DNA of 43,847 bases from JBHIDJ01 sp046760105 (GTDB lineage: Bacteria; Pseudomonadota; Gammaproteobacteria; Acidiferrobacterales; SPGG2), in the NCBI GenBank assembly GCA_046760105.1, contig JBHIDJ010000014.1:1-43847 (forward strand), given 5' to 3'. Within the stretch, counting starts at the first letter, position 1, and each line of letters opens with the position of its first letter. The notes under the pieces were generated by a model, which searched no databases, was not told where the DNA came from, and worked only from the letters and a program-made list of their open reading frames with translations. Both the position numbers and the translations under genes were made by a program. Below, piece after piece: positions 32,312 through 41,537 of this stretch.

Positions 32312-33730
32312 TCAAGTAACACTTGCAATTTTTTCCTTGAACACTTTGCGAACTTCTTGCTTGCTCGCCCAATTGTCAAGAAATCGCTTTACGTCCCGAC
32401 TGTGTGCCCTGCGAAAGAACAGATCCGTCCTGTACTCACGCATCGCATCCAAGTCAGTCAGATACGTGCGCCCATCCGAAATGATGATATTAGTTGCCTT
32501 CATGTCGCCATGTCTTATTCTGTAGCGCGCCAGCGTAGCCAGCGTCTCTGCGATCTGCTCAGCCATTCGCTGTGTAGACTTCGCCGAAACCGCATGGTCT
32601 GCAAAATACTCGCGGTAATTTGGACCTTCGACGTACTCACAAATGAAATATGATCCGTGTCTTACCGGGCCGACTCGTTTTTCGATAAAGGCTATCGGCC
32701 GTGGTGTAGATATGTCATAGAATTGCAACAAATGTGCGTTCTGCCACGATATCGAGGCACGCGTTCTTCGGAAGGCGCGCCTTATACCGTGCCATCTCCC
32801 CTTTATGTTGTAGCGCTTGATGACGACTTCAATACCGTCGACGCTGGCTCGCGCAACAGTACAGGTATTACCCTTTTTCAGATACCGGACGCCATGGTTC
32901 GTCAAGAAGCTGTCTGGATCGCTGTACAACCTATGAAATCCAGCACTTGAATAACACTTGTCATAGACGTGAGTCGCGTCGTTGGCTTTCCTGACGGCAA
33001 ACGCGGTGCACTCACGGAAAATCTTGCTGAGGAACTTGTTCTTGCGCTTTGCTCTGGCCTTATCAATGCAGGTGCGGACTAATAATATATCGTCATCGTT
33101 CACAGACCACTTTCTGTGGGCGGCGTAGTTTGCGAAAACGGCCGGTGCATATTGGTCATATCGCGGATCAAGTTGAGCCAGCAGTAGGCCAAGGTTTCTC
33201 AATGAGGTTTGCTTGTACACCGGGTGCTCGCGCATGCGCATCTGCGACGTGTCGATGCTGTAGACCTTGCTACCCGCGAAGAGGAAGTTGCCTAGGTGTG
33301 GATCCTGCTGGAGGATTCCTGCCTCGTGTTGTGCTGCCATTGCCTCAGCTAGCATTCGCACAAGTCGAATCCTTGCGTCATCGCTGGTAACGCTAGTCCA
33401 TTGTTCGACAAGCGTCTTTGCGTTCGGCAACGCCTCTGTAATCAGTACGTAAGCACGTTGGTCGCGCAGCAATCCAGCATACAGCAACGACGGCGACAAT
33501 AAGCCTCGCGCCGCAAGCGCTTCGATACCTTGCTTTTCTCGGCGCCAGTGCCGGCCGGCGTGTCGCGGATCGAAAAACAGCTTAACGAATACATCCTTGT
33601 CATCCCAGCGCGCGACGTAGCTCACACGCTTGTTCGATACGACACGTACGGGGCACAGGCACCTTATCTCCCCACCAGTCCCTACATGGTCGGCCAGATA
33701 CAGGGTGGTCGTCTCGCTCGATACAGGCAT
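32312..33730 (-). CDS. Protein with two fused LPS-kinase-like domains
   Basis: 472 residues with two consecutive Kdo/WaaP-type protein-kinase-like domains. Domain 1 (about 30-210): VFVKLFF with Lys50, catalytic loop QQDPHLGNFLF (Asp143, Asn148), and YSIDTSQM (Asp160). Domain 2 (about 280-465): VVIKRYN with Lys305, loop HGDMKATNIII (Asp409, Asn414), and LTDLDAM (Asp426/428). Both retain Lys, catalytic Asp, Asn and the metal Asp, so both look active, in contrast to the usual one-domain core kinases. Expected role: phosphorylation of a core heptose or Kdo in the cytoplasm. ATG at 33730 is chosen (a TTG at 33763 lies inside waaP). It follows waaP in the waaG-waaP operon. Confidence 0.8.
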   Translation of the reverse strand: MPVSSETTTLYLADHVGTGGEIRCLCPVRVVSNKRVSYVARWDDKDVFVKLFFDPRHAGRHWRREKQGIEALAARGLLSPSLLYAGLLRDQRAYVLITEALPNAKTLVEQWTSVTSDDARIRLVRMLAEAMAAQHEAGILQQDPHLGNFLFAGSKVYSIDTSQMRMREHPVYKQTSLRNLGLLLAQLDPRYDQYAPAVFANYAAHRKWSVNDDDILLVRTCIDKARAKRKNKFLSKIFRECTAFAVRKANDATHVYDKCYSSAGFHRLYSDPDSFLTNHGVRYLKKGNTCTVARASVDGIEVVIKRYNIKGRWHGIRRAFRRTRASISWQNAHLLQFYDISTPRPIAFIEKRVGPVRHGSYFICEYVEGPNYREYFADHAVSAKSTQRMAEQIAETLATLARYRIRHGDMKATNIIISDGRTYLTDLDAMREYRTDLFFRRAHSRDVKRFLDNWASKQEVRKVFKEKIASVT

Positions 33731-33740
33731 AGTGCGACGG

Positions 33741-34622
33741 TTATCCTCTGGCTGCGCCGCCAACCTTCTCCACCGTCCGTCCGAATTGCCGCAAAATCAT
33801 TGGCGGCAATTTTGGCTCTGTCCCGTGTTGCTGCCGGTATAGTCGGATCGCTCGCGCCAGCACTTTGTTCCAAAAGGCCCTCTCTGATCGCAAGATGACA
33901 CGTAGCGACTTGCCGCGGTAGTGCTGCATGAACCGGATGAGGTCGGCCGAGGTCAAGCCCAAATCCATACTTGAGAACAATACACCTGCAATATCCTTTA
34001 CCGCCCAGCGTTCGGGCGTACGCTTCCGAATCTGCATTCTGTGTAGATCGATCAAGTATAAGTTGATATTTTCCGTAGACAGCGGCCTACCGGCTGACAC
34101 ATCCAACAAAAAGTGACAAAGATAATAGTCCCGATGATTTATACCATTTGAATGTAGACGACGACTGATCTCGGCGATTTTTCTAATAAGCGCGCGTTTC
34201 AATCTAATTTTTTCAGCGCTATTTGCACCCTCTATAAATGATGGCGCCCACTTTTCCAGAGATTGTGTGCCATTCAGCGCTTCGGTAACGATGAACGATT
34301 TCCTTGTCGCCGGATTGATTCCTTCTTCGCCGTAGGCTGCGATCTTCATTGTATTCACACCAATCGCCTCGAGCGCCTGGATTGCGTGCCACTCGGTCTT
34401 GGCACTAACTACCGGTATGTGCAAGGACAGCAGTTTCCTTATGATCAGTTTCCAGCCGACGCCGCCATGGCTCTTTATAAAGAAATCTCGCCCCCCACGC
34501 CTAAATTTTAGGGTCCGTCTGGTCGGGAATTGTTTGAACACCTGGCCATCTATCTTCAGAAAATTCGCCACGCGACGCTCCCCGCAGAACAGTGGCTTCA
34601 AGTCTTCGCGGATGTAAATCAT
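33741..34622 (-). CDS. waaP: LPS core heptose(I) kinase WaaP (RfaP)
   Basis: 293 residues, a little longer than E. coli WaaP. It phosphorylates O-4 of the first heptose of the inner core, a modification important for outer-membrane stability. Conserved features: RRTLKFRRGGRDFFIKSHGGVGW (Lys50), EWHAIQALEAIGVNTMKIAAYGEEG, SFIVTEALNGTQSLE, and the catalytic loop NHRDYYLCHFLL (Asp165), LYLIDLHRMQ (Asp192). Its ATG overlaps the waaG stop (ATGA) and its end overlaps or abuts the two-kinase gene, so the genes are translationally coupled. Confidence 0.93.
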   Translation of the reverse strand: MIYIREDLKPLFCGERRVANFLKIDGQVFKQFPTRRTLKFRRGGRDFFIKSHGGVGWKLIIRKLLSLHIPVVSAKTEWHAIQALEAIGVNTMKIAAYGEEGINPATRKSFIVTEALNGTQSLEKWAPSFIEGANSAEKIRLKRALIRKIAEISRRLHSNGINHRDYYLCHFLLDVSAGRPLSTENINLYLIDLHRMQIRKRTPERWAVKDIAGVLFSSMDLGLTSADLIRFMQHYRGKSLRVILRSERAFWNKVLARAIRLYRQQHGTEPKLPPMILRQFGRTVEKVGGAARG

Positions 34623-35767
34623 TGACTGCCCCGGTTCCTTGCAGCGCGCGCGATAATGATATCAGCAGCCCTTTCGATCAGGCTGTAAAGATCATTTTGT
34701 TCGCAATACGCTGATCCATTGTTACTCCAATCAACGCGTTTGTCTGCAGTTAACATCTCTGCAAGCATGCTGTTCAGGTTTTCCTGCTCAAACGGCGACG
34801 GACATACCAGTCCCGCGTGCGCCTTCTTGACGTGAAAGGCGAAACCGCAGTTTTCTGTCACCAGCACTGGCAGCCCGCAAACCATGGCTTCTATGAGCGT
34901 GGTGCCTGTGTTCTCAGTATAAGAGGGGTGAATCAGCAAATCAGCAGCATAATAGAATAACGCAATATCCTGCCGTGCGCCCGCGAAAATCAGCTGGTCA
35001 GCAATCCCTAATGTCGTTGCGAGCTTCACAAACGGCTTCGGATTATCGTCACCGACGACAACCAGTCTGGTCTTTGGCTTTACAGCCTTCGGCAGTTCTG
35101 CAAGCGCAACTATCGCACGGTCGATACCCTTGGTCTTGAACCTCGAGCCGACATTCAAAAGCATGTAGCCATCGGGCATTACGCCGAATTGGCGGCGTAT
35201 AGCGGCTTTAACTTCCTCCGTTGGTGTGTCGTTTTGCAGCCGTTCTTTGTCGATTCCCGGGGGCAGTAGGCAAAAGCGTCCAAGCTCTGTTCCATAGTAG
35301 CGAATAAACTTGTCGCGTTCTTGGTGAGCAATAAGAAGGATTTCTGTATTCTTACCAGCGGCAAAAACCGCTTCTTCTAACTTTCGCAGGACTCTGTATC
35401 GAGGCAACAGCTTGTACAGCTGCCCCTTGGTCTCATCCACTCTAGACGCATAACAAGGATCACCACCATAGTACACGTCGAGACCAGGCACCTTCGTGGA
35501 ACCCGTGACGCAGTCAAATTCACCGCCGATAATCGCGGCTCTTAGTTCATATCCAAATTTTCTTCTGCTCCCATGATTGGTCAGCGCCGTACCATCAAGA
35601 AGATGTACTGTCAGCCCATCGGGTATTTGACCAACCCAACTACCGGAAAATATGTGAACATCATGCCCTCGACACGCGCATTCACGTGCGATACGTAGCA
35701 ACGCACGTTGCATCCCCCCGAACTCGAAATACTTGTCTACGGCGAACGCCAGTCTGTACTTACTCAT
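34619..35767 (-). CDS. waaG: LPS core glucosyltransferase WaaG (RfaG), GT4
   Basis: 382 residues from the ATG at 35767 (AAGG 8 bases upstream). GT-B fold: YRLAFAVDKYFEFGGMQRALLRIARECACRGHDVHIFSGSW at the start is characteristic of WaaG, and the C-terminal half has LLNVGSRFKTKGIDRAI, HPSYTENTGTTLIEAMVCGLPVLVTENCGFAFHV with the E-x7-E site. WaaG adds the first outer-core glucose to heptose II. Its neighbours waaP and waaF support this, although the donor could vary in this lineage. An in-frame ATG at 35833 is less likely because it adds an unusual basic segment. Confidence 0.92.
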   Translation of the reverse strand: MSKYRLAFAVDKYFEFGGMQRALLRIARECACRGHDVHIFSGSWVGQIPDGLTVHLLDGTALTNHGSRRKFGYELRAAIIGGEFDCVTGSTKVPGLDVYYGGDPCYASRVDETKGQLYKLLPRYRVLRKLEEAVFAAGKNTEILLIAHQERDKFIRYYGTELGRFCLLPPGIDKERLQNDTPTEEVKAAIRRQFGVMPDGYMLLNVGSRFKTKGIDRAIVALAELPKAVKPKTRLVVVGDDNPKPFVKLATTLGIADQLIFAGARQDIALFYYAADLLIHPSYTENTGTTLIEAMVCGLPVLVTENCGFAFHVKKAHAGLVCPSPFEQENLNSMLAEMLTADKRVDWSNNGSAYCEQNDLYSLIERAADIIIARAARNRGSQ

Positions 35768-35984
35768 TTCAGGGCCTTTCCGCGCTGGAAGAGCTCGGCG
35801 CCGAATCGTAGAAGTCAGCTGAGTCAAACACAAACTTAGAGAATCTGATGGACAGCGACATCTGAATCAGCGCCTCGATGCCGACTCGGCGAGCGGATAT
35901 CGAGACAACACTCTAGGATATCAGATCAGTGACTATAGCGCGCAAGACGATCCGGAAGGCCTGAGTGTTACAAGTGTTGTGGTG

Positions 35985-37001
35985 TCACGAAACTTGGGCG
36001 TCAAGATGCTCCAGTACGCGTTCCGGTTTCAGATCACGCAGGCATCTCAAGTGTCCCAGCGGACATTCGCGCTCGTAGCACGGGCTGCAGACAAGATTGA
36101 GATACAGTATCTTGGCGTGTGGGTGAAGCGGTGGGTTATAGCCTGGGTCGGTGGACCCGTAGATCGCGACTAACTCGCGGTCGAGGCCGGCGGCCACGTG
36201 CATCAGGCCCGAGTCGTTGGTGACCACGGCCGTTAACAACGACATGAGATCTATGCACTCGTCCAGACTCGTGCGCCCGCCAAGATCCACACAGCGGCCG
36301 TCAGTCATTGCCTGAATCTCAGCGGTGATAGCCGCATCTTTGTTGGAACCGAACAGCCAGACCCGCCAACCTTCGGCGAGCTTAGCGTTGGCGACTTCGG
36401 CGAAGTAGACAGCCGGCCAACGCTTAGTTGGGCCGTACTCCGCACCCGGACACAACCCGAGCACTGGGCTCTTTGGCATTTCCTGCCCAAGCCGCCCCAG
36501 CACCGCCAGTGCCCTAGCGCGCGACACTGTCAGCCTGGGGTCCGGTATAGTGGTGGGCGTTGGCTCTCCTGGCTTCAGCCCAAGACTGACATAACGATCC
36601 ACTCTGCGCGGCAGCTTTTTCTTATCCAAATGACGTATGTCGTTTAGCAATCCCCATCGATACTCACCGAGAAACCCAGTGCGCCGGTGTGCAGAAGCGA
36701 TAAACGGGACGAACGCCGACTTCAACGAATCTGGTAATACGATCGCCTGATCATAATGCCGGTGGCGCAAGCGGCGACCTAGCTGCCAGCGTAGTCCGAG
36801 CGCCAGCTGTCCGTGCCTCGCGGGCAAGAATAGCGATTCGTGCACTTCGGGCATGCGCGCGAGCAAAGGCTCTGTCCACGCGGGAGCGACCACGTCGATT
36901 CGCGCGTGGCGCCGGCGGTCTTTAAGCAGTTTAAACAGGCTTTGCGCCATCACCATGTCGCCGATCCACGCTGGACCGATGACAAGGATGTTGTCTGACA
37001 T
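35985..37001 (-). CDS. waaF: ADP-heptose:LPS heptosyltransferase II (WaaF)
   Basis: 338 residues, GT9. ILVIGPAWIGDMVMAQSLFKLL opens the protein exactly as in WaaF. LPDSLKSAFVPF, LGLCPGAEYGPTKRWP, RVWLFGSNKDA, DLGGRTSLDECIDLMSLLTAVVTNDSGLMHVAAGL and AIYGSTDPGYNPP follow. It transfers the second L-glycero-D-manno-heptose to the core. C-terminal CSPCYERECPLGHLRC carries several Cys as in other members. It precedes the small zinc-ribbon and ilvE genes in the reverse-transcribed sense and is separated from waaG by about 220 bases. Confidence 0.96.
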   Translation of the reverse strand: MSDNILVIGPAWIGDMVMAQSLFKLLKDRRRHARIDVVAPAWTEPLLARMPEVHESLFLPARHGQLALGLRWQLGRRLRHRHYDQAIVLPDSLKSAFVPFIASAHRRTGFLGEYRWGLLNDIRHLDKKKLPRRVDRYVSLGLKPGEPTPTTIPDPRLTVSRARALAVLGRLGQEMPKSPVLGLCPGAEYGPTKRWPAVYFAEVANAKLAEGWRVWLFGSNKDAAITAEIQAMTDGRCVDLGGRTSLDECIDLMSLLTAVVTNDSGLMHVAAGLDRELVAIYGSTDPGYNPPLHPHAKILYLNLVCSPCYERECPLGHLRCLRDLKPERVLEHLDAQVS

Positions 37002-37106
37002 ATCATCTCACCGCTGACACGTCACGCTGTGGTCATCCTGATTTTCGAGCAGGACTGTTCGGATAGCGGCGTAAAGCGAAAGACGTCGTTTCTGCACGTA
37101 ATCGAG

Positions 37107-37304
37107 CTATTGTTCTTCGTCATCCAGCAACACAAAAACTGCGCCACAGTACGGACATCGTTCCTCACCGCTTTTCTCTATGGGAAGGTATACCCGCGGA
37201 TGGGAGTTCCACAGGCTCATGCCGGGCATGGGGCAATGCAATGGCAGATCGTTACGAGTGATCTCGTAACGCGTCTTATCATTGGGCGTTTTCTCTTCAA
37301 CCAT
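37107..37304 (-). CDS. Small zinc-finger (zf-CHCC) protein
   Basis: 65 residues. The putative zinc site is C24, H35, C50 and C53 (LPLHCPMP, SHPRVYL, CPYCGAVFVL), matching the small CHCC zinc-finger proteins that are found next to waaF/ilvE in proteobacteria. The eukaryotic counterpart is a complex I assembly subunit; bacterial function is not established. Stop to the ilvE neighbour is about 25 bases, in the same orientation. Confidence 0.9.
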   Translation of the reverse strand: MVEEKTPNDKTRYEITRNDLPLHCPMPGMSLWNSHPRVYLPIEKSGEERCPYCGAVFVLLDDEEQ

Positions 37305-37328
37305 TCACGACCACAGATGTGGAAACAT

Positions 37329-38249
37329 TCACACCAGCGCTAACCACTCTGGGTTCTGCGAACGCCGTCCGTACACTTGATCAAAATAGAGACCCTGCAA
37401 CCGTTCCGTGATCGGGCCGCGCCGCCCGGCGCCGATCGTGCGCCCGTCGAGCTCGCGGATGGGGGTAACCTCCGCCGCCGTGCCGGTAAAGAACGCCTCG
37501 TCGGCGATATAGATCTCATCACGCGTGATCAGCTTTTCCGTCACCGGATGGCCGATCTCCGCAGCCAGTTTGAAAATGGTATCGCGGGTTATGCCGTCCA
37601 GTGCAGATGACAGATCTGGGGTATAAATCTGGCCGTCACGCACAACAAAAATGTTCTCGCCGCTACCTTCCATGACGTAGCCCTGAGCGTCCAGCAACAG
37701 CGCCTCATCGCACCCGCAGGCTTGGGCCTCATGTAGCGCCAGTATGGAATTAAAATAATGCCCCGTGGCCTTGGCCCGACACATGGCAGCATTCACGTGG
37801 TGGCGCGTATATGACGAGGTCCTCACGCGGATGCCGCTTTCAATATTCTCTTCACCCAGATACGAGCCCCAGTACCAGGCCGCTACCGCGACGTGCACCT
37901 TGATGTTGTCGGCGCGCAAACCCATGCCCTCCGACCCATAGAAGCAAATGGGTCTTATGTAGGCGCTGTCAAGACTGTTTTCGCGTACAGCCGCGCACAT
38001 TGCCTCGTTGATCGCGTCCTTCTCATACGGAATTCGCATACCGAGGATGTGTGCCGAGCGAAACAGGCGATCGGTATGCTCACGCATACGGAAGATCGCC
38101 GGACCTTTGTCGGTCTTATAGGCGCGCACCCCCTCGAACACTCCCAACCCGTAATGAAGGCTGTGCGTCAAAACATGCGTGGTCGCCTCACGCCAGGGTA
38201 CCATCTCCCCGTCGTACCAGATGACACCATCACGATCAGCGAACGACAT
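37329..38249 (-). CDS. ilvE: Branched-chain amino acid aminotransferase IlvE
   Basis: 306 residues, PLP fold type IV. Converts 2-oxo acids to valine, leucine and isoleucine with glutamate as donor. The Schiff-base Lys is K160 in CRAKATGHYFNS, and VMEGSGENIFVVRDG plus SALDGITRDTIFKLA bind the phosphate group. VIWYDGEMVPWREA and HYGLGVFEGVRAY at the N-terminus are typical. Placed 62 bases from glnE on the same strand; a nitrogen-metabolism pairing found in many gammaproteobacteria. Confidence 0.96.
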   Translation of the reverse strand: MSFADRDGVIWYDGEMVPWREATTHVLTHSLHYGLGVFEGVRAYKTDKGPAIFRMREHTDRLFRSAHILGMRIPYEKDAINEAMCAAVRENSLDSAYIRPICFYGSEGMGLRADNIKVHVAVAAWYWGSYLGEENIESGIRVRTSSYTRHHVNAAMCRAKATGHYFNSILALHEAQACGCDEALLLDAQGYVMEGSGENIFVVRDGQIYTPDLSSALDGITRDTIFKLAAEIGHPVTEKLITRDEIYIADEAFFTGTAAEVTPIRELDGRTIGAGRRGPITERLQGLYFDQVYGRRSQNPEWLALV

Positions 38250-38310
38250 CTCTCAAACACCTCGGCATAACGACATCAGAACTATCCTGCCGTCAAGTTT
38301 AGTCGGCAGA

Positions 38311-41217
38311 CTAAACTCGCTCAAACACGCTTCGCCAGATTTCCGTGACCGCTTCTGGGAACCCCGAAAGCTCGCGCCGACTAATCAAAGCCTTCTGCTC
38401 TGTCAACCTCAAGCGGTGCTCGGTGGAAAGATAACAACGATAAGCATCAATCAACACTTGACTGCGGCTCGCATCCAACAAGCCAGTATCGGCAAGGGCT
38501 TCTAAGATACTGATGTTATCGGTGTAATCGGCCAATACTGACTGCTCAGCCGCCCACAGCAAGACCCAATATTGGACCATAAATTCGATATCAACGATAC
38601 CTCCGCGATCGTGCTTCACGTCCAACATCGTCGGATCGCGGTGGGCGTGCGTCGCCGACATCTTATCGCGCATCGCTATTACGTCTTCGCGTAAGCGCTG
38701 TGGCTCGCGCCGGGCGCACAGTATCGCCCTGCGAACGTCCGCGAACCCCCGACACAGTTCCGGCTTGCCGGTAATCGCGCGCGCGCGCACGAGTGCCTGG
38801 TGCTCCCAGGTCCACGCGCGGTCGCGCTGGTATTCGCGAAATGCCGTCAGCGATGTGACTAGCGGACCCGACTGCCCGCTCGGCCGCAACCGCATGTCAA
38901 CTTCATATAGGGCACCGGCACGCGTGCGAGCGGTCAAGATGTGGATCAGGCGCTGGCCGAGGCGAGCGAAAAAGACTTCGTTGGCGACGCTGCGCTCGCC
39001 GTCGGTCTCCCCACCGGCAGCGCAGGCCTCGTATAGAAAAATCATGTCCAGATCGGAGCTATAACCGAGTTCCAAACTGCCGAGCTTGCCGTAGCCGATG
39101 ACGGCAAAGCCGGGTACGAACGAACCGTGATCGGCATGGCATATGGGGTCCCCGTGCTTTTGCACCAGTGTAGCGTTTGCCACCGTGAGACTTTGCTCCA
39201 GGACGATGTCGGCGATGCAGGCAAGGTGCACGCCCACCTGTTCTGGAGACAGTCCAGGACCGATGTCGGCCGCGGCCACGCGCAAGATATGGCCGTGTCT
39301 GAATTCCCGTAGGATCTCCATGTATGATTCGAGGTCATCCTGCGCGACATGGGCGAGACGCTGTCTGAGCTCTTGATCGAGTACAGCACGTGTAGGCGAG
39401 GCATACAGACTTACAGGATCAAGCAACTCATCGAGCAAGACCGGGTGCTGACTAATCCAGTCTGCGATCCAGGGGCTGGCCGCACAAAGCCCTACCAGTT
39501 GTGACAGCGCGACCGGGTTCTCCACGAGTAGTGCGAAGTAGGCCGACCGCCGTCCAATCGCTTCAACAAGCTTGACTAAGCGAGCCAGTGTCGTGTGTGG
39601 GTCCATCGTCTGTCCCGACGCCGCGAGCAGCAGCGGCATGAGGCGGTCCATACGACTGCGGCCCTCGGCGCCGAATGCACTGTAGGCCGGACCGGTACGC
39701 AAGCCTTTCAGCAAGCCAAGCACGTCGTCGGTCTTATCGAAGCCATTGTCAGCCAACAGCTTGTTGGCCACGTCTTTGTCCATCAGGCCCAACCATATTG
39801 CGGCAAGCCCTTGGTCACCCTCAGGGGTCTGCTCGTCAGTGCGCGCGACAAACAACCGATCAAAATGTTGCTGCACTTTGTGCATGTGGTCCCGCAGGGT
39901 CGTCGCGAATGCTCGCCAGTCGGAAAACCCCATTGCCGTAGCTAGACGGATTTGCTCAAGCTGCTCATGCGGAAGCTGATGCGTTTGTCTGTCAGCAATC
40001 ATCTGCAGACGATTTTCGGTGTTGCGCAGAAATCTGTAGGCGTGGCTTAGGTCGTTTACGACTGCCGCTGTCAGATGACCGCGTTTTGCCAACCGCTCGA
40101 GTACCTTGAGGATGCGGCGTTCCTGCAGCGCTGGCTCACGTCCACCGCGGATCAATTGGAACGCTTGACCCATAAACTCGATCTCGCGTATGCCACCAGG
40201 TCCGAGCTTGATGTTGTCGCGCATGCCCTTGCGTTGTAGTTCACGATTGATCATGGCCTTCATGTTGCGCAACGCCTGCACCGTGCCGTAATCAAGGTAT
40301 TTGCGATACACGAATGGCTGTAGTCGACCAAGCAAGGTCGCGCCTGCGCGTTGATCACCAGCCACCACGCGTGCCTTAATTAGAGCGTAGCGTTCCCATT
40401 CGCGGCCGTGAGTCTGGTAGTACTGCTCCATGGCGTCGAAGCCGAGCGCCAACGGCCCGCTATTACCATTGGGTCGTAACCTCATATCGACGCGAAAAAC
40501 AAAACCGTCTCGGGTGGGCTCACTCAAGACATTGATCAGTCGACGTCCGAGTTGGAGAAAGAACTCGTGATTGCTTATGGACTGCTTGCCAGTGGTGTCG
40601 CCTTGCTCGGGGTAAGCAAAAATGAGGTCAACGTCGGATGAGAAATTGAGCTCTTGACCGCCAAGCTTACCCAGGCCCAATACGACCATGTGTATGGGAT
40701 TACGACTGTGCTTGCCAATAGGTTTGCCGTGGCGTTCCAGGGCCGCAGCATAAAGCCAATCGAGTGCGGCATCGATACACTGATCGGCGAGTGCGGACAG
40801 GTCCGCCATCACCTCCCTCAGATCCGCCCATCCGGCGAGATCACGCCACGCAATGCGCAGCATCTCGCGGCGCCGCAACGTGCGCAGCTGGTATTTTAGT
40901 TCACCCTCATCGGTAGCTTGGGCAGTGAGCCGCTTCATATGCGCAGCGAGTGCGTCATTATCGTACGGCCTGACAAGCTCGCCGCTATCGATGAGCGCGC
41001 TCAATAGCTCTGGGTAGCGCGTACAAGTACGGGCGACAAATTCACTGCATGCCCATACTTGTGGAAGCACCCGCAGACAATCCTGAGCCACCGGATTATC
41101 CCAACGGAGTTCCGCATTCTCACAGACGCGTTGCCAGTGCTCGCGCACCAGCGTGCGCAGGTCTCCCTGCACATTCGCAAGGGCATTTGCAAAGATTGTC
41201 CGTGCTGACTCACTCAT
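38311..41217 (-). CDS. glnE: Bifunctional glutamine synthetase adenylyltransferase/deadenylase GlnE
   Basis: 968 residues, close to the E. coli enzyme (946). Attaches and removes AMP on the GlnA tyrosine under control of PII. Two nucleotidyltransferase domains are visible: LGLGKLGGQELNFSSDVDLIFAYP in the N-terminal half and IGYGKLGSLELGYSSDLDMIFLYEA in the C-terminal half, each with the G-x-GK-x-G...SD-x-D-x-x-F motif. FRVDMRLRPNG and YEVDMRLRPSG follow each. ATG at 41217 has AAGG upstream; a longer start at 41259 adds unlikely residues. It is divergent from glnA across about 320 bases. Confidence 0.97.
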   Translation of the reverse strand: MSESARTIFANALANVQGDLRTLVREHWQRVCENAELRWDNPVAQDCLRVLPQVWACSEFVARTCTRYPELLSALIDSGELVRPYDNDALAAHMKRLTAQATDEGELKYQLRTLRRREMLRIAWRDLAGWADLREVMADLSALADQCIDAALDWLYAAALERHGKPIGKHSRNPIHMVVLGLGKLGGQELNFSSDVDLIFAYPEQGDTTGKQSISNHEFFLQLGRRLINVLSEPTRDGFVFRVDMRLRPNGNSGPLALGFDAMEQYYQTHGREWERYALIKARVVAGDQRAGATLLGRLQPFVYRKYLDYGTVQALRNMKAMINRELQRKGMRDNIKLGPGGIREIEFMGQAFQLIRGGREPALQERRILKVLERLAKRGHLTAAVVNDLSHAYRFLRNTENRLQMIADRQTHQLPHEQLEQIRLATAMGFSDWRAFATTLRDHMHKVQQHFDRLFVARTDEQTPEGDQGLAAIWLGLMDKDVANKLLADNGFDKTDDVLGLLKGLRTGPAYSAFGAEGRSRMDRLMPLLLAASGQTMDPHTTLARLVKLVEAIGRRSAYFALLVENPVALSQLVGLCAASPWIADWISQHPVLLDELLDPVSLYASPTRAVLDQELRQRLAHVAQDDLESYMEILREFRHGHILRVAAADIGPGLSPEQVGVHLACIADIVLEQSLTVANATLVQKHGDPICHADHGSFVPGFAVIGYGKLGSLELGYSSDLDMIFLYEACAAGGETDGERSVANEVFFARLGQRLIHILTARTRAGALYEVDMRLRPSGQSGPLVTSLTAFREYQRDRAWTWEHQALVRARAITGKPELCRGFADVRRAILCARREPQRLREDVIAMRDKMSATHAHRDPTMLDVKHDRGGIVDIEFMVQYWVLLWAAEQSVLADYTDNISILEALADTGLLDASRSQVLIDAYRCYLSTEHRLRLTEQKALISRRELSGFPEAVTEIWRSVFERV

Positions 41218-41358
41218 TAGTGCCGCGCCTTGAGTAAAAACGGGTGCCACCAAACACACCTACGCCAGTTGCGTGCGGACCACATGCGGACAATATACAC
41301 GCTCATCACGCTAGGGCTAGAAGCCCATGGCAGCCGCTGGCTTTTTCCCGCAGCAGGG

Positions 41359-41364
41359 TATAAT
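41359..41364 (+). promoter_or_regulatory. Candidate glnA promoter -10 (TATAAT)
   Basis: A perfect TATAAT 174 bases before the glnA start. No good -35 is present at 16-18 bases (TGGCTT lies 15 away). If used, the glnA leader is about 165 bases, long enough for the hairpin at 41439-41476. Confidence 0.35.
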
Positions 41365-41438
41365 GGGCGTTCGCGGCGGATCCCGGCGAGGCCAATATCG
41401 ACCGTACGCCGGCCGGTTAAGGTCGCGAGTGTCCGCTC

Positions 41439-41476
41439 CCAACGGAACAAATCCGCCATTTGAGCGGAGCCGTTGG
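41439..41476 (+). promoter_or_regulatory. Nested hairpin in the glnA leader
   Basis: CCAACGG (41439-41445) pairs with CCGTTGG (41470-41476). Within it, TCCGC (41452-41456) pairs with GCGGA (41464-41468) around a 7-base loop. It is not a terminator (no T-run next to it; the T-run is 36 bases further) and it does not show the core of the known glutamine riboswitch. It could still be a protein- or ribosome-sensitive leader structure. Confidence 0.4.
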
Positions 41477-41537
41477 CGGCACGCGCAAAGGCACTTGACA
41501 CCGCGATCATTATTTTTTTCCACCGAGGGGGTAGGCT

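Larger units (their letters stand above)
41218..41537. other. Divergent glnE-glnA control region
   Basis: About 320 bases. Holds a TATAAT at 41359-41364 and, at 41439-41476, a nested hairpin in the glnA leader. I see no convincing sigma-54 (-24/-12) element despite the nitrogen role; GGCAC at 41490-41494 lacks a TTGC at the right distance. A 156-codon frame crossing into glnA is a shadow. Confidence 0.5.

Noticed and set aside
41485..41510. Possible sigma-54 promoter for glnA
   Set aside because: GGCAC is present but the TTGC element is not at the required spacing.
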